A program made the translations under genes and the position numbers. This document shows, piece by piece, positions 34,896-44,249 of a stretch of DNA of 64,000 bases (within the stretch, counting starts at the first letter, position 1; every line of letters starts with the position of its first letter). The notes under the pieces were generated by a model. It worked only from the letters and a program-made list of their open reading frames with translations. It made no database searches and had not been told where the DNA came from. This DNA comes from Desulforapulum autotrophicum (GTDB lineage Bacteria > Desulfobacterota > Desulfobacteria > Desulfobacterales > Desulfolunaceae). The DNA is taken from positions 62,001 through 126,000 of the forward strand of contig DYJE01000005.1 in the NCBI GenBank assembly GCA_020723285.1, given 5' to 3'.

Positions 34896-34972
34896 GTCAG
34901 ACAGCCCCCCTTCCCTATGTCTGACTCATTCTATTTACCATGCCATCATGGACCTTGCTCCATGATGGCATG
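34896..34972 (-). terminator. Two tandem hairpins after the TPR gene
   Basis: Reading from the TPR stop on the minus strand, a 14-bp perfect stem (CATGCCATCATGGA at 34939-34952 with its complement at 34959-34972) is followed by a 10-bp stem (GAGTCAGACA at 34896-34905 with its complement at 34920-34929). Neither is followed by a T run, so they may terminate by structure or stabilise the 3' end. Confidence 0.5.
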
Positions 34973-34982
34973 CGTCTTTAGA

Positions 34983-35669
34983 TCAGGCGGAAATCTTATC
35001 CTTGGCGATGTCTTTGAACATGGAATCCGGAAACTCGTCCACAATGCGTGAAAAAGCTTTCTTGCTTTTTTCAGTATCCCCTTTGCTTTCGTAAATAAGG
35101 CCCATGTGGAACAGGGCTTCATCTTTTTTCAAGGGGCAGGAGCTGTCCACAAGGGTTTCGAAATTTCTGAGGGCTTCTTCCGGTTTGTTGAGGGCTTTGT
35201 AAGACTGACCCAGGGCGCACAAAGCCAGATTGATCAAACCTTCATCACGACGAACATTGCCGAGAAATTCCGTGTAACGCTTGACGGCCTCGTTGTAGTC
35301 GCCTTTCAGGAAAAACAGCTGGGCGTAATTGGCACGGGCCAGCATGGAAGCGGATGTTCCGGAATAATCGTCGAAAAACGCATCGCTTTTCTTTTTTATT
35401 TCTTCAAGGGAAACGGCGTCGGCATTGGTCTGCGTGGCTTTTTCATACCAGGCCATATCCTGGGACAGCTGGAAAAAAGCTTTGTCCTCCTGTGTTTTCG
35501 AATAATAGAGGTACAGGGAATAGCCGACAATCAGGGCCAGAATCACACATACGCCATTTACAATTTTTTTCTGATTGGCTTTGAGATATTCCAGGGCCTT
35601 GTTGGACGCTGTGATGAATTCATCGGGCTGATTCAGTTCTTTTTTTCGCGCAAGCGATATTTTTGCCAT
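34983..35669 (-). CDS. Membrane-anchored TPR protein, YfgM-like
   Basis: A 228-residue protein with a short cytoplasmic start, one membrane helix (about 35-55, VNGVCVILALIVGYSLYLYY) and about four TPR units outside (for example LALCALGQSYKALNKPEEAL and MGLIYESKGDTEKSKKAFSR). This is the plan of YfgM/TolA-type TPR proteins that assist envelope protein folding. The ATG at 35669 is chosen because GGAGG lies five bases upstream. It ends the minus-strand run htpG - SH3 - PfkB - TPR. Confidence 0.85.
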   Translation of the reverse strand: MAKISLARKKELNQPDEFITASNKALEYLKANQKKIVNGVCVILALIVGYSLYLYYSKTQEDKAFFQLSQDMAWYEKATQTNADAVSLEEIKKKSDAFFDDYSGTSASMLARANYAQLFFLKGDYNEAVKRYTEFLGNVRRDEGLINLALCALGQSYKALNKPEEALRNFETLVDSSCPLKKDEALFHMGLIYESKGDTEKSKKAFSRIVDEFPDSMFKDIAKDKISA

Positions 35670-35733
35670 TTTTCCTCCGCACAAGAATTTCAATGAATGA
35701 TAAAAATCTTAAAAAACGGTCGTTTCGTCAGAT

Positions 35734-36720
35734 TTAAAGAAGTTTCCTGATCCGTGCCCAGCCAGCGTCTGGGATGCTCGCCCCCGTCACCTGGCAAACC
35801 TCGTAACCACAGACCGAACCGATGCGGCCTGCATCGGACAGGCTGTAACCATGAGTCAGTCCATAAAGAAAACCAGCGGCCCAGAGATCACCGGCCCCGG
35901 TGGTGTCCACAGCATCTTTACCCGTAAACGGATCTATACGGGTTATTGTTCCGCCGCGCGCGATCAGACTTCCGCGTTTGCCAAGCTTCAGCACCGCCGT
36001 ATCCGCGAATGATGCAAGTTTGGAAAGCGCTTCCGTTTCATCGTCCGTTCCTGAAAAGGCACGGGCTTCGTCTTCATTGGCGATCAGAATGTCCACATGA
36101 TCCACAACATGTGAAAGAATGAAATCCAGCGATGACTCCACCACGGTGAAACTGGCCAGATCCAGGGCCACGGAGGCTCCCGCCGCCTTGGCAGCGGAGA
36201 GCGCCGACACCATCAGATCTTGATTGAAAACCAGGTAGCCTTCGATCACGACCACGGCAGCATCTTGAAAAAAATCGGCCATGATGGACTTGGGGTCCAT
36301 TTCCGCCGAAGCTCCAAGATACGTGAACATCGAACGCTGTGCATCGGGAGTGATCAGTGAAAGCACACGGCCCGTCGGGGTCTGAGATTTGAACAGTCGG
36401 GGCTTCACACCGCTTTGCGCAAGGCCTATTTCAAAAAAACGGCCCATGTCGTCATCTCCGCATTTCCCGACAAAACAGGAATCGCCGCCCAGCTTTCCAA
36501 TGCCGATCATGGTGTTGCAAGCCGCACCTCCCGGAACAATGTCCGGAGCCCCTGGGAGGCGCTGAGTCACGGTGTGTATAAAGTCGTTCTCCACCAGCGT
36601 CATTCCACCTTTGATGTCACTGACACCGGACAGAAATTCGTCGTTCACCTGGGCCAGGACATCGATCAGGGCCGAACCGATGCCCACCACGCGACGACCC
36701 GGGTTCTTGAAAATAGACAT
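35734..36720 (-). CDS. PfkB-family sugar/nucleoside kinase
   Basis: A 328-residue ribokinase-fold kinase. Motif 1 is GGAACNTMIGIGKLGG near residue 60 and motif 2, with the catalytic Asp, is DTTGAGDLWAAGF near residue 275. The start (VVGIGSALIDVLAQVND) and the GGMTLVE segment resemble adenosine-kinase-like members. Substrate could be adenosine, another nucleoside or a sugar. AAGGA lies seven bases upstream of the ATG. It shares direction and short spacing (31 bases) with the SH3 gene. Confidence 0.9.
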   Translation of the reverse strand: MSIFKNPGRRVVGIGSALIDVLAQVNDEFLSGVSDIKGGMTLVENDFIHTVTQRLPGAPDIVPGGAACNTMIGIGKLGGDSCFVGKCGDDDMGRFFEIGLAQSGVKPRLFKSQTPTGRVLSLITPDAQRSMFTYLGASAEMDPKSIMADFFQDAAVVVIEGYLVFNQDLMVSALSAAKAAGASVALDLASFTVVESSLDFILSHVVDHVDILIANEDEARAFSGTDDETEALSKLASFADTAVLKLGKRGSLIARGGTITRIDPFTGKDAVDTTGAGDLWAAGFLYGLTHGYSLSDAGRIGSVCGYEVCQVTGASIPDAGWARIRKLL

Positions 36721-36751
36721 TGTATATCCTTAATTATAGAAGCAAATACCG

Positions 36752-37204
36752 TTACCAGACCATGTTCCGATGAATCCAGCCTGCGTCACCGTCAGCATGC
36801 TGAATCTGAATCCATTCCCCTTCCGTCTTGATCACACGAAACGGCACACCGCTGTCCACCATGAAAACGGATGTGTTATCGGAGCCAGGGCCGGAACGGA
36901 CATTCACACGTTCCTTTTTGGTGATCACCGTTTTCCAGGTGTTGACGAAAGACCGGTTGATCCAGCTTGTGTCGCCAGCGTAATCTTTCACATAATACCA
37001 GCTGTCTTTTTTACCAAGAACTTCCAGGGGATAGTTCTTGTCTATTTTGTCCCAGACGATTTCATAACGTTCGCCCGGACCTCTTCTGGAGCTGGCGGAT
37101 GCCACGGCCACACAGACCCTTTCCGCAAAGGCCTGGCCTTCGAACAGGACGAAGAACACCATCAGAACGAAAAAAAGCTTGTAACGCAAACCCGTGATAA
37201 TCAT
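36752..37204 (-). CDS. Secreted protein with two SH3-like domains
   Basis: The 150-residue product has a signal peptide (about 1-27) and two bacterial SH3 domains: one around 30-85 (ASSRRGPGERYEIVWDKI and the INRSFV end), the other around 95-150 (VNVRSGPGSDNTSVF ... AGWIHRNMVW). Such domains bind peptidoglycan stem peptides or serve as targeting modules. A GTG three codons upstream is an alternative start. Likely periplasmic, role unknown. Confidence 0.85.
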   Translation of the reverse strand: MIITGLRYKLFFVLMVFFVLFEGQAFAERVCVAVASASSRRGPGERYEIVWDKIDKNYPLEVLGKKDSWYYVKDYAGDTSWINRSFVNTWKTVITKKERVNVRSGPGSDNTSVFMVDSGVPFRVIKTEGEWIQIQHADGDAGWIHRNMVW

Positions 37205-37258
37205 ATCAACCACTTCCCGTGTGTCGGAATCTTAAAAAAACAGGACCCTGTATCATGT

Positions 37259-37297
37259 AAAATCCGCTGCCTGCAATAAATGCAGACCGCGGATTTT
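37259..37297 (-). terminator. Terminator after htpG
   Basis: AAAATCCGC (37259-37267) pairs with GCGGATTTT (37289-37297), enclosing an inner CTGCA/TGCAG hairpin. On the minus strand the stem ends in four T, 43 bases after the htpG stop; on the plus strand it ends in eight T. Confidence 0.65.
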
Positions 37298-37339
37298 TTT
37301 TATGAAGACGGTATTACAAGAGAGGAAAGAAGTCAATCT

Positions 37340-39265
37340 TCAGGAGATGACCTGGGCCATCAAATCACCCACGATCTGAGAAAAACGGGAGGGGTCGTCA
37401 ATTTTCCCGCCTTCTCCGATAATGGCCATGTCAAGAAGCAGGGTGCAGTAATCATCGAGCTTCATGTTTTTCGTGTCCGTTTCGAACAGGGCTTTCATCT
37501 TGGACATCAAAGGATGATCCACGTTAAGCTCAAGAACCCGTTTCTGTTTGGGAACATCCTGGCCCGAGGCTTTCATGATTTTTTCCATGTACGCACTCAT
37601 GGCGTAATCATCACCGGCAAGACAGGACACCGAGTTTTTCAGACGTGTGGACGGTTTTACCTCTTTCACGGTCTCATCCAGCTTGCCTTTGATGAAATCG
37701 AAAAGTTTGGCGTACTCCTCTTTTTTCGAATCATCCACCGTGTTCAGGTCGAGATCGCCTTTCTCCGCGCTTTTCAGTTTTTTCTTCTCGTATTCGGTGA
37801 GATTCTGCACCACCCATTCATCCACAGGATCGGTCATCAGAAGCACTTCGTAGTCTTTTTCCTTCAGGGCTTCAAGGTGGGGGCTGTTCATCAGGGCGGT
37901 GAGGTTTTCACCGGTGATATAATAAATGAACTCCTGGCCGTCCTTCATCCGCTCGATGTAATCTTTCAAAGACACCAGTTTGCCTTCACTTTTGGTCGTC
38001 TTGTAGCGGACAAGATGGGACAGTTTTTCGGTGTTTTCGTAATCCATGGGAATACCGGACTTGATGGCCTGGCCGAATTCCCCGAAAAATTGATCGTATT
38101 TTTCCATGTCCATGGCAGAGAACAGGTCGAAGACCTTTTTCACCAGGTTTTTTCGGATGTTGGTGACCAGCCGGTTCTGCTGGAGAATCTCACGGCTGAC
38201 GTTGAGGTTGAGGTCCGGTGCATCCACCACGCCGCTGATAAAACCCAGGTATTCGGGCATCAGCTCTTTGCAGTCGTCCATGATGAACACTCGTTTGCAG
38301 TAGAGGTGCATGCCGTTTTTACGGTCTTTGTAGAACATGTCAAAGGGGGCTTTGGACGGGATGTACAGCAGGGCCGTGTATTCGGTGGTGCCTTCGAACT
38401 TGAGGTGGAGGCGTTCCATGGGAGGATTCCAGTCATGGCTGAGGTGCTTGTAGAATTCCTCGTGCTCGGCGTCGGTGACTTCGTCTTTGTCACGGGCCCA
38501 GATGGCTTTCATGGAGTTCAGCGTTTCGTCAACCCGGCTTTTTCTGAACGTGTCTCCGATGGGTTTTCCGTCAGCGTCCTTGATGATCTCTTCGTCTTTC
38601 AGGTATTCGGTTTTCTCCACGTTCATGATGACGGGGTAGTTCACAAAGTCCGAATGCTGTTTCACGATGCGGCGGAGGGTCCACTCGTCGGTGTAATCAT
38701 CATCCTCTTCCTCGGTCTTTTTCAGGAAGAGGGTGATGGTGGTTCCCCGGCTGTCTTTTTCCGTTTCCTCGATGGTGTAACTGCCGTCACCTGTGGACTC
38801 CCAGCGTACGGCCTTGGCGTCACCGGCAGCCCGTGTCACCAGCTCAACTTTTTCAGCCACGATGAAGGCGCTGTAGAAACCCACGCCGAACTGGCCGATG
38901 AGCTCCGGTGAAAGCCCTTCTTTTTTCTTGGCTTCTTCCATGGCGGCGACAAAGGCGGCGGTGCCGCTCTGAGCGATGGTTCCGATGTTCTCGTTTACTT
39001 CGTCATACGTCATGCCGATGCCGTTGTCACGGATGGTAAGCGTGCGTTTCTCCTTGTCGGCCTCAAGACGGATATGAAGGTCGGTGTCATCGCCCATCAC
39101 AGCCGGATCGGTCTGGGCCTTGAACCGCAGTTTGTCTAATGCGTCCGAAGAGTTGGAGATCAGCTCCCTCAGAAAAATTTCCGAATGGGAATAAAGGGAA
39201 TTGACGATCAGGTTCATAAGCTGCTGAACTTCTGTTTTAAACTGCCGGGTCTCTTTTCTTTCCAT
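37340..39265 (-). CDS. htpG: Chaperone HtpG (Hsp90)
   Basis: A complete 641-residue Hsp90. The N-terminal ATPase has the GHKL motifs [17 protein letters not shown] and [11 protein letters not shown]; the middle domain carries the arginine region ([11 protein letters not shown]); the C-terminal dimerisation domain is present to the end. Hsp90 assists folding of stressed or assembling proteins, with ATP turnover. The gene is alone with its own upstream region; its sequence is normal for the family. Confidence 0.98.
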   Translation of the reverse strand: MERKETRQFKTEVQQLMNLIVNSLYSHSEIFLRELISNSSDALDKLRFKAQTDPAVMGDDTDLHIRLEADKEKRTLTIRDNGIGMTYDEVNENIGTIAQSGTAAFVAAMEEAKKKEGLSPELIGQFGVGFYSAFIVAEKVELVTRAAGDAKAVRWESTGDGSYTIEETEKDSRGTTITLFLKKTEEEDDDYTDEWTLRRIVKQHSDFVNYPVIMNVEKTEYLKDEEIIKDADGKPIGDTFRKSRVDETLNSMKAIWARDKDEVTDAEHEEFYKHLSHDWNPPMERLHLKFEGTTEYTALLYIPSKAPFDMFYKDRKNGMHLYCKRVFIMDDCKELMPEYLGFISGVVDAPDLNLNVSREILQQNRLVTNIRKNLVKKVFDLFSAMDMEKYDQFFGEFGQAIKSGIPMDYENTEKLSHLVRYKTTKSEGKLVSLKDYIERMKDGQEFIYYITGENLTALMNSPHLEALKEKDYEVLLMTDPVDEWVVQNLTEYEKKKLKSAEKGDLDLNTVDDSKKEEYAKLFDFIKGKLDETVKEVKPSTRLKNSVSCLAGDDYAMSAYMEKIMKASGQDVPKQKRVLELNVDHPLMSKMKALFETDTKNMKLDDYCTLLLDMAIIGEGGKIDDPSRFSQIVGDLMAQVIS

Positions 39266-39611
39266 GTTTGCTCCTGTCTGTTTTCCTGGTTTTCATTAAG
39301 GCGGTCGATATATCGATCGAAACCGAAACCCTTCGAAAATCACAAAGGTTGAGTGTTATTTTTATTTTATAATAAACCTTGACGTTTAACGATTCGGGCA
39401 TAAGAATTTAGGGATAATTTTGTACAAAATTTTAAAATGTCAAGCCCCGACGCTGAAAAGACGATCATGGAATGGAGAATCCGGAACGTCACGGCCATAA
39501 TAGTGTTGCGGAAACATCGCGTGATAAGGTATGAAGGGGCGGTCATTTTATGAATCATATAAAGGTCTTCGCCGGAGTGAAACCGGTGTCGGGAAAAAGT
39601 GGGAGCGCATT
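39266..39611. other. Divergent region between htpG and the radical SAM gene
   Basis: About 350 bases without a gene. On the minus strand a perfect TTGACA (39443-39438) with AATTAT 18 bases on (39419-39414) may drive htpG, with a leader of about 145 bases. A heat-shock (sigma-32) promoter or a CIRCE inverted repeat was looked for and not found in full. The radical SAM gene has GGGAG at 39601-39605 as its ribosome site. Confidence 0.4.
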
Positions 39612-40499
39612 ATGGTGGATGACGGCATGGATTACGAGGGTATGATTTTCAGGCCCCCTTCGGAGGCGTACAGTATCCTTCTTCAGGTGACGGTGGGGTG
39701 TTCCCACAACAAGTGCACGTTCTGCGAGATGTACAAGGCCAAAAAAATATTCAAGATCAAAAGCGATCAGCAGATCATGGCGGACATCGCCTGGGCCGCG
39801 AAACACAACCGCTACAGCGACCGGCTGTTCCTTTGCGACGGCGACGCCCTCATCGTGCCTCAGAAACGGCTGGTCACCATCCTGAAAGAAATCAAACGCC
39901 AGCTGCCCTGGGTGAAACGGGTGGGAACCTACGCCAACACCAAAAGCATCGCCAAAAAAACCGTGGAAGAGATGAAGGAGCTGAAGAGTCTGGGTCTCAC
40001 CATCGCCTACATGGGCCTTGAAACCGGTGATGATGTGACTCTTTCCGCCATCAACAAGGGTGCCGATTCCCAGCGCATGATCGAGATGGGCCGGAAACTC
40101 CGCTCCGCGGGCATCAAGCTGTCCGTCACCGTGCTTTTAGGCATCGCCGGACGTGAACGGTCCATGATACACGCCCGGGAAACAGGCCGGGTTCTGTCGG
40201 CCATCGACCCGGAATTCGTGGGGGCCCTGTCTTTGATGCTCACGCCGGGAACGCCTTTGTACCAGGATCACCAGAAAGGTAAATTCCCGGTGCTGGACGC
40301 CAAGGAGCTGCTCACCGAACTGGGGGTGATGATATCGGCCACGAACCTGAGTAACGGCCTGTTCCACTCCAACCACGCATCCAATTACCTGCCCATCCGG
40401 GCCAAGCTGCCGGAAGAAAAAAGCAAGACCCTGGAGCTGATCGAAAAGGCTCTGGCCGGAAAAGTGGGATTGAAGCCGGAGCATCTGCGGGCGTTGTAA
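39612..40499 (+). CDS. Radical SAM protein with CX4CX2C cluster motif
   Basis: A 295-residue radical SAM enzyme. The cluster motif is GCSHNKCTFCEMYK (Cys-X4-Cys-X2-Cys), one residue longer than the usual CX3CX2C; it is followed by the SAM-binding landmarks AYMGLETGDD (GE motif region) and VTVLLGIAG. The C-terminus is short and there is no B12-binding or extra Fe-S domain. The reaction cannot be assigned. The start at 39612 has GGGAG seven bases upstream; longer forms lack support. It lies 15 bases before the AlbA-type gene. Confidence 0.88.
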   Translation: MVDDGMDYEGMIFRPPSEAYSILLQVTVGCSHNKCTFCEMYKAKKIFKIKSDQQIMADIAWAAKHNRYSDRLFLCDGDALIVPQKRLVTILKEIKRQLPWVKRVGTYANTKSIAKKTVEEMKELKSLGLTIAYMGLETGDDVTLSAINKGADSQRMIEMGRKLRSAGIKLSVTVLLGIAGRERSMIHARETGRVLSAIDPEFVGALSLMLTPGTPLYQDHQKGKFPVLDAKELLTELGVMISATNLSNGLFHSNHASNYLPIRAKLPEEKSKTLELIEKALAGKVGLKPEHLRAL

Positions 40500-40514
40500 G
40501 ATGGGAGAACTTGT

Positions 40515-42050
40515 ATGGATACTCTAATTCTTGTAGAACGTATCAAAAATACGGTTTTACTGGGGGAAAGCCATTTCAGGGAATTTAAAAGCGCGTTGGA
40601 AGGCCCTCCGGACCATAAGAAACCAGGCAATGTGAAACATCTTTGCCGTTACATCGGAGAGGCGCTCGTGGCTTTCGCCAATGCGGATGGGGGTGAACTG
40701 CTCATAGGGGTTGAAGATGATGGAACCATCACAGGGGTAGATCATAGTGACACGGAAATTGAAAACATGCTTTCAGCTCCTGTTTCCCATGTTCATTCCG
40801 GCAACACTCTGCCCCTTGTCTATGCTATAAAAATAATGATTGAAGATAAACGTGTGTTGTTCTTCTCTGTAAATAAGGGAACTTCGGAAATCTACCAATT
40901 GCCGGATGGCAAGTGCATGAGAAGAAAAGACAAAACCACGGTGCCTGTGACGTTTCGTCAAATCACATTTGACAGGCAGGAAATCAGATCTCGTGAGTAT
41001 GACCGTCAGTTTGTGGATGGAGCCACCGTCGCCGATCTTGATATCCCTTACGTTCAGGCCATTGCCGACAGTTATATCCCAGGGCTGAGCGTCGAAAGAT
41101 ACTTGCAGCAGACAGGTCTCGCTGAGTACACTCCAAACGGCATTCGCCTAAGAATGGCCGCCCTGCTTCTTTTCGCTAAGGATATTCAAAGATGGCATCC
41201 GCGTTCCCAGGTCAGAATTCTTAAGGTATCAGGAACGGAATTTAAATCCGGAGAACATTACAATGTCACATCGGATGAAATCGTAAGAGGCAATATATTT
41301 CAACTTGTAGAACAGTCATGGGAGCATCTTCGACCGTTTCTGGCTTATAAAACGGAATTTTCCCCCGATGCTAAGTTCGAACAAAAATACATATATCCTG
41401 AATGGACCTGCCGTGAAGGGATGATAAACGCCATTGCCCATCGCGATTACAGCATTCAAAACGGAATTGAGATCTATATCTTCGACGACTCCATGAAAAT
41501 CAAAAGCCCCGGAGCTTTGCTTTCCACTTTGACGTTAAAAAATCTTGAGGAGCTTCAGGGTGCCCATGAGTCACGCAATGTATTTGTTGCAAAAATATTA
41601 CGTGAAAACAGATATATGCGTGAATTAGGAGAAGGGATTCAGCGGATGTTTGAACTGATGGAGCAAAGGGAACTGAAAAAACCCATTCTCTATTCCAACG
41701 ACATCTGGTTCAGTATCACCCTTTTCCATAAATCCGTATTTAATCAACATCAGCAAGCGTGGCTGTCGGGGTTTGAACCTTTCGGGTTATCCGCTCGTCA
41801 AAAACGGATTGTCGTCCTTGGAATCGACGGCAACGAAATATCACCGGGTGAAATCGAAAAAGCTCTTAATACCAAAGAACTCAGAATTTATAATGAAGAA
41901 GTAACGTATTTAAGAAACAAAGGGATTCTTGTTGAGATCCGGACAAATTCTCAAGCCAATCAGTTCGCAAAAAAGCAGAATATTCTAAAAAAACAGGTTA
42001 AACGGTTTATTGCCAAAATTCCTGACAGGAATGATACCGCAATAAAATAA
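40515..42050 (+). CDS. AlbA_2 (Schlafen-like) domain transcriptional regulator/ATPase
   Basis: A 511-residue protein with an N-terminal AlbA_2 domain (about 15-140; EFKSALEG, then [17 protein letters not shown]), a central region, and a C-terminal HATPase_c_4-like domain with [22 protein letters not shown] and the [11 protein letters not shown] helix, then a winged-helix-like end. This plan is that of the COG2865 family, annotated as transcriptional regulators or helicase-related proteins and sometimes found in defence islands. No other defence gene is nearby, so a regulatory role is as likely. A+T content is a little higher than in transketolase next to it. GGGAG precedes the ATG. Confidence 0.85.
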   Translation: MDTLILVERIKNTVLLGESHFREFKSALEGPPDHKKPGNVKHLCRYIGEALVAFANADGGELLIGVEDDGTITGVDHSDTEIENMLSAPVSHVHSGNTLPLVYAIKIMIEDKRVLFFSVNKGTSEIYQLPDGKCMRRKDKTTVPVTFRQITFDRQEIRSREYDRQFVDGATVADLDIPYVQAIADSYIPGLSVERYLQQTGLAEYTPNGIRLRMAALLLFAKDIQRWHPRSQVRILKVSGTEFKSGEHYNVTSDEIVRGNIFQLVEQSWEHLRPFLAYKTEFSPDAKFEQKYIYPEWTCREGMINAIAHRDYSIQNGIEIYIFDDSMKIKSPGALLSTLTLKNLEELQGAHESRNVFVAKILRENRYMRELGEGIQRMFELMEQRELKKPILYSNDIWFSITLFHKSVFNQHQQAWLSGFEPFGLSARQKRIVVLGIDGNEISPGEIEKALNTKELRIYNEEVTYLRNKGILVEIRTNSQANQFAKKQNILKKQVKRFIAKIPDRNDTAIK

Positions 42051-42100
42051 TCATAATACAACAATACCTTGAACGAATTACTATGTATGGGAGAGAAACC

Positions 42101-44110
42101 ATGACAGATAAACAGAAGCTGGACGCCCTGTGTGTCAACACCCTGCGCACCCTTGCCATGGACGCGGTGGAAAAGGCCAATTCGGGCCATCCCGGAGCGC
42201 CCATGGGGCTTGCCCCGGCGGCTTACGTCCTATTCACACGGCACATGAAGCACAACCCGAAGAATTCCTCGTGGCCGGACCGGGACCGATTCGTTCTTTC
42301 CGGCGGTCATGCCTCGGCCCTTCTTTACAGCGTGCTTCATCTCACCGGTTACGGTCTTACCCTGGATGATCTCAAGAATTTCCGTCAGTGGGGCAGCAAG
42401 ACTCCGGGGCATCCCGAATACCGTCACACCAACGGCGTGGAAGTCACCACCGGCCCACTGGGACAGGGCGTGGCCAACGCCGTGGGCATGGCCATGGCCG
42501 AACGCCACATGGCGGCCCGTTACAACCAGACCGGCCACACCATCGTGGACCATCACACCTACGTGATCTGCGGTGACGGTGACATGATGGAAGGCGTGGC
42601 TGCCGAAGCCGTGTCTCTGGCCGGTCACCTGGCCTTAAGCAAACTGATCTGCCTTTACGACGACAACGGTATTTCCATCGAAGGCAAAACGGACATCACC
42701 TTTACCGAAGACGTGGAAGCCCGGTTCAAAGCCTGCAACTGGAACACCATCACAGTTGCCAACGGCAACGATCCCGACGCCATCGACGCGGCCATCACGA
42801 AAGCCAAATCCCAGGATGAAAAACCCACCCTGATCCTGATGAAAACCAACATCGCCTATGGCAGTCCCGGCAAGCAGGACACCGCCGATGCCCACGGCGC
42901 ACCCCTGGGCAAAGATGAAATCCGGCTGACCAAGAAAAACCTGGGCTGGCCCGAAGACGCCGAATTCCTGGTGCCCGAGGAAGCCGCAGCCGTGTTCGCC
43001 GCCTGCATCGCCAAAGGGGCCGATGCGGAAAACCTCTGGCAGGACCGTTTCAGCGCCTACACCAAAGCGCATCCCGATCTCACCAAACTCTGGGTGGATG
43101 GCGTCAGCGGTTTTCTCACCTTCGGATGGGACGAAGGTCTTCCCACCTTCGCAGCCACCGACGCAGCCATCGCCACCCGGGCCGCCTCGGGCAAGGTGCT
43201 GAACGCCCTCGCCGAAAAACTCCCGGCTCTCATCGGTGGAAGCGCGGACCTCGCACCCTCCAACAACACATTCATAAAAAATGAAAAGGAATTCCAGAAA
43301 GGGTCCTATGACGGCCGGAATATCCGTTTCGGCGTCCGTGAACATGCCATGGGCGCCATCATGGCGGGTATGTTCGTCCACGGCGGTGTGCGCCCCTACG
43401 GCGGGACGTTCCTGGTGTTCGCCGACTACATGCGTCCCGCCATCCGGGTGGCCAGCCTCATGCATCTTCCGCTGATCTACGTGTTCACACACGACAGCAT
43501 TGCCGTGGGCGAGGACGGCCCCACCCATCAGCCTGTGGAACACGTGGCCTCACTTCGGGCCATCCCCAACCTTACGGTGATTCGTCCCGGCGACGCATCG
43601 GAAACCCTGGACGCCTGGAAAGTGGCGTTGAAACTCACCGACGGACCCACAGCCCTGATCCTGAGCCGTCAGAACCTTCCTGTGTCCGACCGCAGCCAGG
43701 CCGAAGGGTCGGTTCGAAGCGGTGCGTACATTCTGAAAAACACAGATGGCAAACCCGACGTGATTCTTATCGGAACCGGTTCCGAAGTGCATCTTTGTGT
43801 CAAAGCCGCCGACATTCTCGCGGAAAAAGGCGTGAAAGTCCGTGTGGTCAGCATGCCCAGCTGGGAGCTGTTTGAAATGAACCAGCAGAACTACAAGGAC
43901 TGGGTCCTTCTTCCCGACGTGAAAAAACGTGTGGTGGTGGAAGCGGGCATCAGCATGGGCTGGGAAAAATACGCGGGTGACGAAGGCGTGATCATCGGCG
44001 TGGACACATACGGCGCGTCAGCCCCCGGCGGCACCGTTCTTAAAAACTACGGGTTCACCGTGGATAACGTGGTGGAAAAAACCCTCACACTTCTGGGCAA
44101 AGCCGAGTAA
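42101..44110 (+). CDS. tkt: Transketolase
   Basis: A 669-residue thiamine-diphosphate enzyme that moves two-carbon units between sugar phosphates in the pentose phosphate pathway. Landmarks are the substrate His in [11 protein letters not shown], the ThDP motif [20 protein letters not shown] ending at the DDNGIS metal site, GVREHAMG with the catalytic Glu, and [15 protein letters not shown]. Full length for the family. The ATG at 42101 follows GGGAG. Codons are rich in G and C, indicating high expression. A terminator follows. Confidence 0.98.
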   Translation: MTDKQKLDALCVNTLRTLAMDAVEKANSGHPGAPMGLAPAAYVLFTRHMKHNPKNSSWPDRDRFVLSGGHASALLYSVLHLTGYGLTLDDLKNFRQWGSKTPGHPEYRHTNGVEVTTGPLGQGVANAVGMAMAERHMAARYNQTGHTIVDHHTYVICGDGDMMEGVAAEAVSLAGHLALSKLICLYDDNGISIEGKTDITFTEDVEARFKACNWNTITVANGNDPDAIDAAITKAKSQDEKPTLILMKTNIAYGSPGKQDTADAHGAPLGKDEIRLTKKNLGWPEDAEFLVPEEAAAVFAACIAKGADAENLWQDRFSAYTKAHPDLTKLWVDGVSGFLTFGWDEGLPTFAATDAAIATRAASGKVLNALAEKLPALIGGSADLAPSNNTFIKNEKEFQKGSYDGRNIRFGVREHAMGAIMAGMFVHGGVRPYGGTFLVFADYMRPAIRVASLMHLPLIYVFTHDSIAVGEDGPTHQPVEHVASLRAIPNLTVIRPGDASETLDAWKVALKLTDGPTALILSRQNLPVSDRSQAEGSVRSGAYILKNTDGKPDVILIGTGSEVHLCVKAADILAEKGVKVRVVSMPSWELFEMNQQNYKDWVLLPDVKKRVVVEAGISMGWEKYAGDEGVIIGVDTYGASAPGGTVLKNYGFTVDNVVEKTLTLLGKAE

Positions 44111-44132
44111 GGATTATTGCAGTGAATCATCA

Positions 44133-44167
44133 GGCCTCCGGCGGTCCTGCCGGAGGCCAAACTTTTT
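44133..44167 (+). terminator. Terminator after transketolase
   Basis: A perfect 10-bp stem (GGCCTCCGGC with GCCGGAGGCC) around a 6-base loop is followed by AAAC and five T. Confidence 0.85.
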
Positions 44168-44249
44168 GAAAAAGATTGACAAAACACATTATGGGGTAGT
44201 GTTTGAAATTAAAAAACGATAGGTTTTTTTCAAACGTTACAAAGTCAAA

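Larger units (their letters stand above)
34381..34982. other. 602-base gap without a gene
   Basis: No frame here has a ribosome binding site and coding character. The left end holds the activase promoter candidate; the right end holds two hairpins (34896-34972) beyond the TPR gene. The middle (34500-34890) is A+T-rich and shows neither tRNA-like folding nor direct repeats that I can detect. Confidence 0.5.

Noticed and set aside
37280-38911. A 543-codon open frame on the plus strand
   Set aside because: It lies wholly antisense to htpG, has a Phe/His/Val-rich composition typical of a mirrored coding strand, and has no recognisable domain.
39266-39443. Heat-shock promoter or CIRCE element for htpG
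   Set aside because: Only half-matches are present; the sigma-32 -35/-10 spacing is too long and the CIRCE second arm is missing.
40515-42050. Part of a phage-defence island
   Set aside because: The AlbA_2 protein is alone between a radical SAM gene and transketolase, with no effector or other defence gene nearby.
44174-44200. Plus-strand TTGACA after the transketolase terminator
   Set aside because: No fitting -10 at the right distance and no plus-strand gene downstream for many kilobases.
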